A stretch of 11,279 bases of DNA from Zygnema cylindricum. Taxonomy: Eukaryota > Streptophyta > Zygnematophyceae > Zygnematales > Zygnemataceae. Each line of letters starts with the position of its first letter. The first letter of the stretch is position 1. Of the stretch, positions 8,701 through 11,279 are shown one piece after another. Made by a program: the position numbers and the translations under genes. The notes beneath the pieces were generated by a model, which was given only the letters and a program-made list of their open reading frames with translations, searched no databases and was not told the DNA's origin. The stretch is from the NCBI GenBank assembly GCA_037447655.1, contig JBBHKE010001647.1:219509-230787 (forward strand), given 5' to 3'.

Positions 8701-11173
8701 ACATAAGCCGTTAAAACAGTTACGACTGGTAATTATTGCTCTTGTTAGTAAATCTATTGACAGTTTAATTTTGTATTTTTCCTATATGTGTTTATTTCAG
8801 GTCTATTAGTAATCTTCTTTTTCTCCTGACAAAAACATAATGTTGTAGAAAATATTAACAGTTCCAGTCCGTAATTTTCTGTTATGTTTTTGTTTCCTGA
8901 CGAAAACATAATGTTGTACATCAAATATGTGGATGTAGGCGGTTAAGAGGTCGAACTGACCCTTCCGTTCTTTAACTTTCCATTACGGTTTTTTCTCCTG
9001 ACAAAAACTAATGTTGTAAAACTCGTACCAATACAGGTGGTTAAGGGGACGAAGTAACAATACCGGTCCTTGCCTTTCTGTTACGGTATTTTCTGCTGAC
9101 AAAAGTTGTAAAATTCGTACGAATACAGGTGGTTAAGGGGACGAAGTCTACGATTGGAGGGCTCAGATCACGCGCCAATTTTTGTGACGCTTCGATCTCA
9201 ACCATCGATCGAAGCCGATACTCCGCGAGGGACTCCTCCAATGGCGGCGCGTTTTATGCCGGAGATCAGAGGGAGACAACAAACATTGGGTACATTTTAT
9301 ATGACTTTAGTCACTATTTTTCCGCTTTAACATCATGTACTTGATCTGTCTGTATTATATTAATTGGTTTTTTTTTTTTCTGTTTCAACATTCGGGTACA
9401 CTTAACCTATTTTGATCGTTTTAGCCACTTTCCTGATTGGTTCATTACTTAGTTCTTAAAAAAAATTATGACCGTTTGTTAGGATGGAGAGAGGTTTTTG
9501 TTAATGCTGGGAACTCAAGAAGAAGAGATGGGAGGGAGAGAAGTTGAGGGAACTTTTGAGGGACGAGGAAGGAGGTGAAGAAAAATAAGGTATTTCAAGT
9601 TACAGTTTGTTATCTGTAGCACTTTTTTTGGGTTTTCATTGGTAGGAAATTACTGTGCTTATTTTTTGTCAAGTTCACTGCACAGCTTTCCACAATTAGT
9701 GTGGATTTGGTTAACTAGTTTATACATACATAAACTAGTCTTTTTTAATGCCGATTTTATTTTTGTCCATTCACTGATCACTAATCCAGATGTATTCCAC
9801 ACTACCGGGATTATATAAATTGACCCGATTGACCTTTGAAAATCTTCATAATATTTAGTTCATAAATACTGTGGATCCTAATATTACCGGTATACGGTTT
9901 ACTGATTCAGGCAAAGGAACTGGTGGGTCCCACAGTTAACTTTTTGTCAAAGCAAAAATCGACTGTTTCGCAAGTTTCCATGGAAGGAAGTCCTAGTTTT
10001 GGTTCCGTTTTCAGTTCAGTTATAGAAACGGAGAAGCTGTTTTCTGATAGAAAACCGAATGGGAAAGGGATTAAGGATTGGACTCTGGGAAAGGAAACGG
10101 AAAAAGTGAATAGAAAAGAAGTTTTATCGACCGAAATTTTGTTAAGGAACGAAAACAAAGAGGCGGAACGGAAACCAGAAACACACACAGTAACGAAAAC
10201 GGAAACGAAAATGGAATCGGAAATAGAAATGAGAAAGGGATATGAAACGGAGTTAACTGACAAGGATAAAGGTCCACTTTTTCCAAGTGAGTCAAAATCG
10301 ATAGAAAGCGATTATTCTTTGAGAAAATCAACAGTAACAAATGGGCTTTTGGACATGGAAACCGAGAGAGTGTGTGTAAAGGATTTAAAAGAGGAAGGAA
10401 CTATAAGTGAGAGGAAAGTACTCCTGGAGGAGGAGGAGAAGGGAGAGAAGGAGAAGAAGACAATAACATTTTTGGGATTTAGGAAATTTCAATATGAAGG
10501 ACAGAACCAATCTGGGGAGGAATGTAAGTTCACAACGAATTTATCCATGTGTAAATATGAGACAGGAAAATGTGAAATTATCCAGAAAAGCCATAACTTT
10601 TTCAAAGGAAACTCTAATTCCGTTTCAGGAAAAAAGAGGTCTCCGGAATTTTCAAGAGCAAAGACTCAACAGAAATCTCTTAAAACTTTTTTTGTAAAAA
10701 GTGAAGTTGAGAAGAGGAGTGAAAAAGAAACCGGAATAATGACAGGTGGCCAGTTATCATTGGAAAGACAACTGGAAACAAAAGAGGAAAGAACAGAAAA
10801 AGACGAAACGAGCGGGAGACAAACAGAAAGTGACAAAACGAGAGAGGAAAAAACCAGACTAGTTGAAACGAGAGAGAATAAAACAGAAAAGGACGAAACA
10901 AGAGACATATTCCCTGATACAGAAGAGGCAGAGGTAGAGATAGAGGTGGAGGAAGAGGTGAAAGAAGGAGATGACGTTTTGGAAAGAGAGGAAGGAGAGA
11001 GAGAGAAGCGTGTGGAACACCAGGTGGCGACTCAGGATTGGTCGAAAATTCAAAAACTAATGGCGGGAAAAGTGCCTCTCTGTAAGGGGCACAGGGAGAG
11101 GTGTGTGTTTCGAGTGGTAAAGAAGGGCGGAGCCAATCAGGGGCGAGGATTCTATGTGTGTGCCAGAGCACAG
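2072..11173 (+). CDS. APE2: DNA-(apurinic/apyrimidinic site) endonuclease 2, nine exons, 3' partial
   Basis: Joined exons encode 839 codons with no stop. The EEP nuclease domain spans about residues 1-400. Mapped on the APE1 mechanism, the visible active-site residues are N7 (YNVNGLR), E37 (LQETK), Y161 (NIYGPR), D202 and N204 (GDFN), D270 (TRID) and D386-H387 (GSDHAP). The domain is followed by a PIP-like QQTLVNFL (423-430), a Lys/Glu-rich disordered tail, a canonical PCNA-binding box QKSLKTFF (672-679), and a Zf-GRF finger starting at 807 with ligands C809, H812 and C835. In the family, APE2 is a nuclear repair enzyme with 3'-5' exonuclease, 3'-phosphodiesterase and weak AP-endonuclease activity, directed by PCNA. 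The Zf-GRF finger binds single-stranded DNA. The fourth zinc ligand and the stop lie beyond the window. The usual family length is roughly 500-620 residues, so this protein is unusually long, mainly through exons 7 and 9. The start ATG gives the family-typical N-terminus, although the frame is also open just upstream. Confidence 0.93.
2150..2204 (+). promoter_or_regulatory. Inverted repeat of TGACGTCA palindromes spanning the exon 1 donor
   Basis: TGACGTCATA at 2161-2170 is the exact reverse complement of TATGACGTCA at 2181-2190, around a 10-nt loop TGCCTGCAGG. Pairing resumes imperfectly outwards (2150-2159 with 2195-2204). The GT of intron 1 (2180-2181) sits at the loop-stem junction. TGACGTCA is the classical bZIP/CRE core, present twice. 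The structure is seen directly, but binding or a splicing effect is inference. Confidence 0.6.
2289..2325. repeat. Short interstitial telomere-like repeat (TTTTAGGG type)
   Basis: Three consecutive T(4-6)AGGG units with TAGGGTTT at 2295-2302, 2304-2311 and 2314-2321. A further GTTAGGGTTA lies at about 2213-2222. On the minus strand this reads AAACCCTA, the plant telo-box. The array is too short and irregular to be an old telomere end. Confidence 0.75.
3262..3320 (+). repeat. G-rich tract with G-quadruplex potential
   Basis: This polypurine stretch contains at least four runs of four to six G separated by single A (3266-3300), then GGAGAG-type sequence to about 3320. It satisfies the usual G3+N1-7 quadruplex pattern on the transcribed RNA-like strand within intron 1. 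Confidence 0.75.
3767..3875 (+). CDS. APE2: APE2 exon 2 (residues 37-73, codon 73 split)
   Basis: Opens with E37-T-K, the catalytic Glu, then [19 protein letters not shown] and ends RLGYS. The reading RQELTADL is typical of plant APE2. The acceptor is TTTGCAG. The donor is G|GTACCC in phase 1. Joined to exon 3 it gives YSGVATFCR, a hallmark of the family. Confidence 0.93.
3876..4264 (+). other. APE2 intron 2 (389 bp) with an internal diverged duplication
   Basis: A GT-AG, phase 1 intron. It holds a short CA run (3894-3905) and two diverged copies, about 171 bp apart, of a segment containing GTAGATGTTTGCC (about 3920-4033 and 4090-4192). The acceptor is TCACAG. Confidence 0.88.
3920..4192. 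repeat. Diverged tandem duplication inside intron 2
   Basis: The copies align at GTAGATGTTTGCC (3933 and 4104), then TTGTTATT, and later at a block with CTG followed by a T run and GCT(T/C)(A/G)TGTTTT. Copy length is about 100-115 bp with many substitutions and small indels. Confidence 0.7.
4265..4513 (+). CDS. APE2: APE2 exon 3 (residues 73-156, both ends split)
   Basis: Completes GVATFCR, then a variable hydrophilic loop ([12 protein letters not shown] and onwards), then [15 protein letters not shown]. The EEG.TGL and EGRC(V)TDHG text is what plant APE2 proteins carry here. The donor is G|GTAAGT in phase 1. Confidence 0.92.
4514..4663 (+). other. APE2 intron 3 (150 bp)
   Basis: The shortest intron, GT-AG, phase 1, with a poly-T tract before GGAACAG. 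It carries one TAGGGTTT motif at 4528-4535. Confidence 0.92.
4664..4749 (+). CDS. APE2: APE2 exon 4 (residues 156-184)
   Basis: Encodes [10 protein letters not shown], then [16 protein letters not shown]161 in NIYGPR is the expected active-site Tyr. It ends CAG|GTAAGG in phase 0 and joins exon 5 as DVLQ|CRWEAL, matching the family order. Confidence 0.93.
5161..5311. repeat. CT microsatellite flanked by a 26-bp direct repeat
   Basis: The core 5187-5282 is almost pure CT with a few interruptions. It is flanked by 5161-5186 and 5286-5311, identical in 25 of 26 bases (both begin CAAACTGTTTGACTGCAC). Confidence 0.93.
5604..5766. repeat. TA/GTATATAT microsatellite
   Basis: About 160 bases of TA repeats punctuated by TGTATG, including a central perfect run of TA. 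It is simple sequence, and open frames of Tyr/Ile repeats on both strands are artefacts of it. Confidence 0.93.
5819..6206. repeat. C/T-rich simple-sequence tract up to the exon 5 acceptor
   Basis: Nearly pure pyrimidine with CA-containing interruptions. It ends in CCCTCT hexamers that run directly into the CAG acceptor. No AG dinucleotide occurs from 5769 to 6205. The tract serves as an extreme polypyrimidine tract for intron 4. Confidence 0.9.
6208..6323 (+). CDS. APE2: APE2 exon 5 (residues 185-223, codon 223 split)
   Basis: Encodes [20 protein letters not shown], with catalytic D202 and N204, then [18 protein letters not shown]. The donor is AACCC|GTACTT in phase 2. It was chosen because it joins exon 6 as [15 protein letters not shown], in line with family sequence. 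The last 13 bases are the start of a minisatellite that fills much of intron 5. Confidence 0.88.
6311..6625. repeat. 29-bp minisatellite that begins inside exon 5
   Basis: About ten full units of 28-29 bp plus a partial one, starting at 6311, 6340, 6369, 6397, 6426, 6454, 6483, 6512, 6541, 6569 and 6598. The unit runs TTTCTCACAATCTGTACTTT then CCGTACCTC with substitutions. Unit 1 contains the last 13 coding bases of exon 5 and its donor. Most later units keep GTACTTTC and so carry donor-like sites. Confidence 0.95.
6324..6968 (+). other. APE2 intron 5 (645 bp)
   Basis: A GT-AG, phase 2 intron. The first half is the 29-bp minisatellite. The rest (6626-6968) is T-rich unique sequence with nothing recognised. 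The acceptor is CTGACAG. The exon 5 frame stays open into the repeat and stops at 6640-6642. Confidence 0.85.
6969..7040 (+). CDS. APE2: APE2 exon 6 (residues 223-247, both ends split)
   Basis: A 72-nt exon encoding CRQWLAKVL, then [14 protein letters not shown]. It corresponds to the family segment (F)RKWF..LL ... DVFR..HP that follows the GDLN loop. The acceptor GACAG and donor ACAG|GTAAAA are both in the only phase (2/2) that links exon 5 to exon 7. Confidence 0.88.
7041..7802 (+). other. APE2 intron 6 (762 bp)
   Basis: A GT-AG, phase 2 intron. It has a CT/CCCT microsatellite near its start, plain AT-rich sequence (7141-7600) with nothing recognised, a 14-base T run near 7608, and a long T-rich tract before TTTTTTCAG. 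Confidence 0.9.
7052..7140. repeat. CT/CCCT microsatellite in intron 6
   Basis: A pyrimidine run of CT dinucleotides and CCCT/CTCC units beginning 11 bases after the exon 6 donor. Confidence 0.93.
7803..8180 (+). CDS. APE2: APE2 exon 7 (residues 247-373, both ends split)
   Basis: Begins [19 protein letters not shown], then TRID270LIL, the conserved strand that carries the APE1-D283-type Asp. Then comes a hydrophilic acidic linker (about residues 283-346) that shorter family members lack in this length. The fold resumes at [18 protein letters not shown]. The donor is AAG|GTACGT in phase 2. Confidence 0.92.
8181..9128 (+). other. APE2 intron 7 (948 bp)
   Basis: A GT-AG, phase 2 intron. Bases 8181-8818 are AT-rich with nothing identifiable, apart from a segment near 8325-8395 loosely resembling part of intron 8. 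The last 310 bases are a tandem repeat that includes copies of the exon 8 acceptor and start. Confidence 0.88.
8819..9148. repeat. Tandem repeat (about 70-100 bp units) overlapping the exon 8 start
   Basis: Four diverged units begin near 8819, 8888, 8989 and 9088, each with CCTGAC(A/G)AAAAC or a close variant followed by TTGTA. Three of them carry an AG|G(T/C)GGTTAAG(G/A)GG boundary: acceptors at 8938, 9036 and the true one at 9128. The final unit runs into exon 8 to about 9148. The true acceptor is the only one followed by the GSDH motif in frame. Confidence 0.88.
9129..9289 (+). CDS. APE2: APE2 exon 8 (residues 373-427, both ends split)
   Basis: Encodes [21 protein letters not shown], with the catalytic D386-H387 pair closing the EEP domain. 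It continues to [16 protein letters not shown], the family's domain-end motif. The donor TTGG|GTACAT is phase 1. Joined to the CCACAG acceptor at 9935 it gives QQTLVNFLSK, as plant APE2 proteins have here. Confidence 0.9.
9290..9935 (+). other. APE2 intron 8 (646 bp)
   Basis: A GT-AG, phase 1 intron. It contains T runs, a purine-rich block (about 9523-9590), a perfect 10-bp stem palindrome at 9714-9739 and a short segment similar to intron 7. If the intron is not spliced, the frame ends at TAA 9328-9330. Confidence 0.85.
9714..9739. repeat. Perfect hairpin palindrome in intron 8
   Basis: ACTAGTTTAT (9714-9723) and ATAAACTAGT (9730-9739) are exact reverse complements around a 6-nt loop. Just before it, CCACA/TGTGG at 9690-9704 forms a smaller inverted repeat. 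Confidence 0.85.
9936..11173 (+). CDS. APE2: APE2 exon 9 (residues 427-839): disordered tail, PIP box, start of Zf-GRF
   Basis: A long exon of 1238 nt. It completes the PIP-like QQTLVNFL, then runs through a Lys/Glu/Thr-rich tail with no predicted fold. It carries the canonical PCNA-interacting box QKSLKTFF (residues 672-679, about 10670-10693), a 10-residue tandem repeat, an acidic stretch and then [19 protein letters not shown], the opening of the Zf-GRF finger, through [11 protein letters not shown]. The acceptor CCACAG at 9935 was preferred over TTCAG at 9910 because only 9936 keeps phase with exon 8. The donor CACAG|GTAGGG (phase 0) is placed where family members continue ARA.G. Confidence 0.87.
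10772..10906 (+). repeat. 30-nt in-frame tandem repeat in exon 9
   Basis: Units start at 10772, 10802, 10832, 10862 and 10892 (partial). They encode [40 protein letters not shown] and DETRD. The repeat is charged, lies in the disordered tail and keeps the frame because the unit is 30 nt. Confidence 0.85.
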
Positions 11174-11279
11174 GTAGGGAGGGAGAGGGAGGGAGGGGAG
11201 GGAGGCGAGGGATGGAATGGGGAAAGGAAGGGGTCTATGTGTGTGCCAGAGCACAGGTAGGGAGGGAGAAGGAGGGAGG
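11151..11279. repeat. 83-bp tandem duplication of the exon 9 donor end
   Basis: The segment starting TCTATGTGTGTGCCAGAGCA at 11151 recurs at 11234. Each copy includes CACAG|GTAGGGAGGGAGA. The intervening and following sequence is G-rich GGGA repeats. Copy 2 is cut by the window end. Confidence 0.93.
11174..11279 (+). other. Start of APE2 intron 9, cut by the window end
   Basis: Begins GTAGGGAGGGAG and continues as GGGA-rich sequence with quadruplex potential. It contains the second donor-like site at 11257. If read through, the exon 9 frame ends at TAG 11258-11260 after 28 more residues, losing the last zinc ligand. Confidence 0.75.

Noticed and set aside
9911-9935. Earlier acceptor TTCAG at 9910 for exon 9, giving AKELVGPTV
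   Set aside because: It would need a phase 0 donor, but exon 8 ends in phase 1. The CCACAG site at 9935 keeps phase and gives the family-like QQTLVNFL.
9907-10340. Minus-strand open frames opposite exon 9 and further ones at 10666-11254
   Set aside because: They are shadows of the Lys/Glu-rich coding strand (Phe/Ser/Leu-rich mirror) without any domain.
1-11279. tRNA, rRNA or small RNA genes
   Set aside because: No cloverleaf with A/B box sequence, no rRNA core motif and no snRNA-like box was recognised by eye on either strand. A covariance-model scan was not possible.

Overview
The window looks like nuclear DNA of a green plant of the streptophyte lineage (land plant or close algal relative). 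It is AT-rich, full of CT/GA and TA microsatellites, and carries one intron-rich gene whose protein resembles plant DNA-(apurinic/apyrimidinic) endonuclease 2 (APE2). The plant assignment rests on the protein text (for example [44 protein letters not shown]) compared with remembered plant APE2 features. The species cannot be named.

Layout: 1-334 holds a CT-rich microsatellite and otherwise nothing recognisable. 335-1725 is a long imperfect inverted repeat with a tight central hairpin, probably a non-autonomous fold-back transposable element. About 1726-2071 is the 5' flank of the gene. 2072-11173 is APE2 on the + strand, reconstructed here as nine exons (2072-2179, 3767-3875, 4265-4513, 4664-4749, 6208-6323, 6969-7040, 7803-8180, 9129-9289, 9936-11173). 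All eight complete introns are GT-AG and all phases agree, giving 2517 nt or 839 codons without a stop. The gene runs off the right edge: the fourth zinc ligand of the Zf-GRF finger and the stop codon must lie in at least one further exon beyond base 11279.

The protein has an N-terminal exonuclease-endonuclease-phosphatase (EEP) nuclease domain with all expected catalytic residues. It is interrupted by an extra acidic linker in exon 7. Then come a PIP-like motif at the domain end, a very long Lys/Glu-rich disordered tail with a 10-residue tandem repeat and a canonical PCNA-binding box, and the start of a Zf-GRF finger.

The oddest property is how repeats and splice sites coincide. The donor of exon 5 is the first unit of a 29-bp minisatellite. 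The acceptor and first bases of exon 8 are repeated two more times upstream. The donor end of exon 9 is repeated 83 bp downstream. The donor of exon 1 sits in a perfect 10-bp inverted repeat made of two TGACGTCA palindromes. The acceptor of exon 5 follows about 440 nt without any AG dinucleotide. No tRNA, rRNA, CRISPR array or second gene was recognised.
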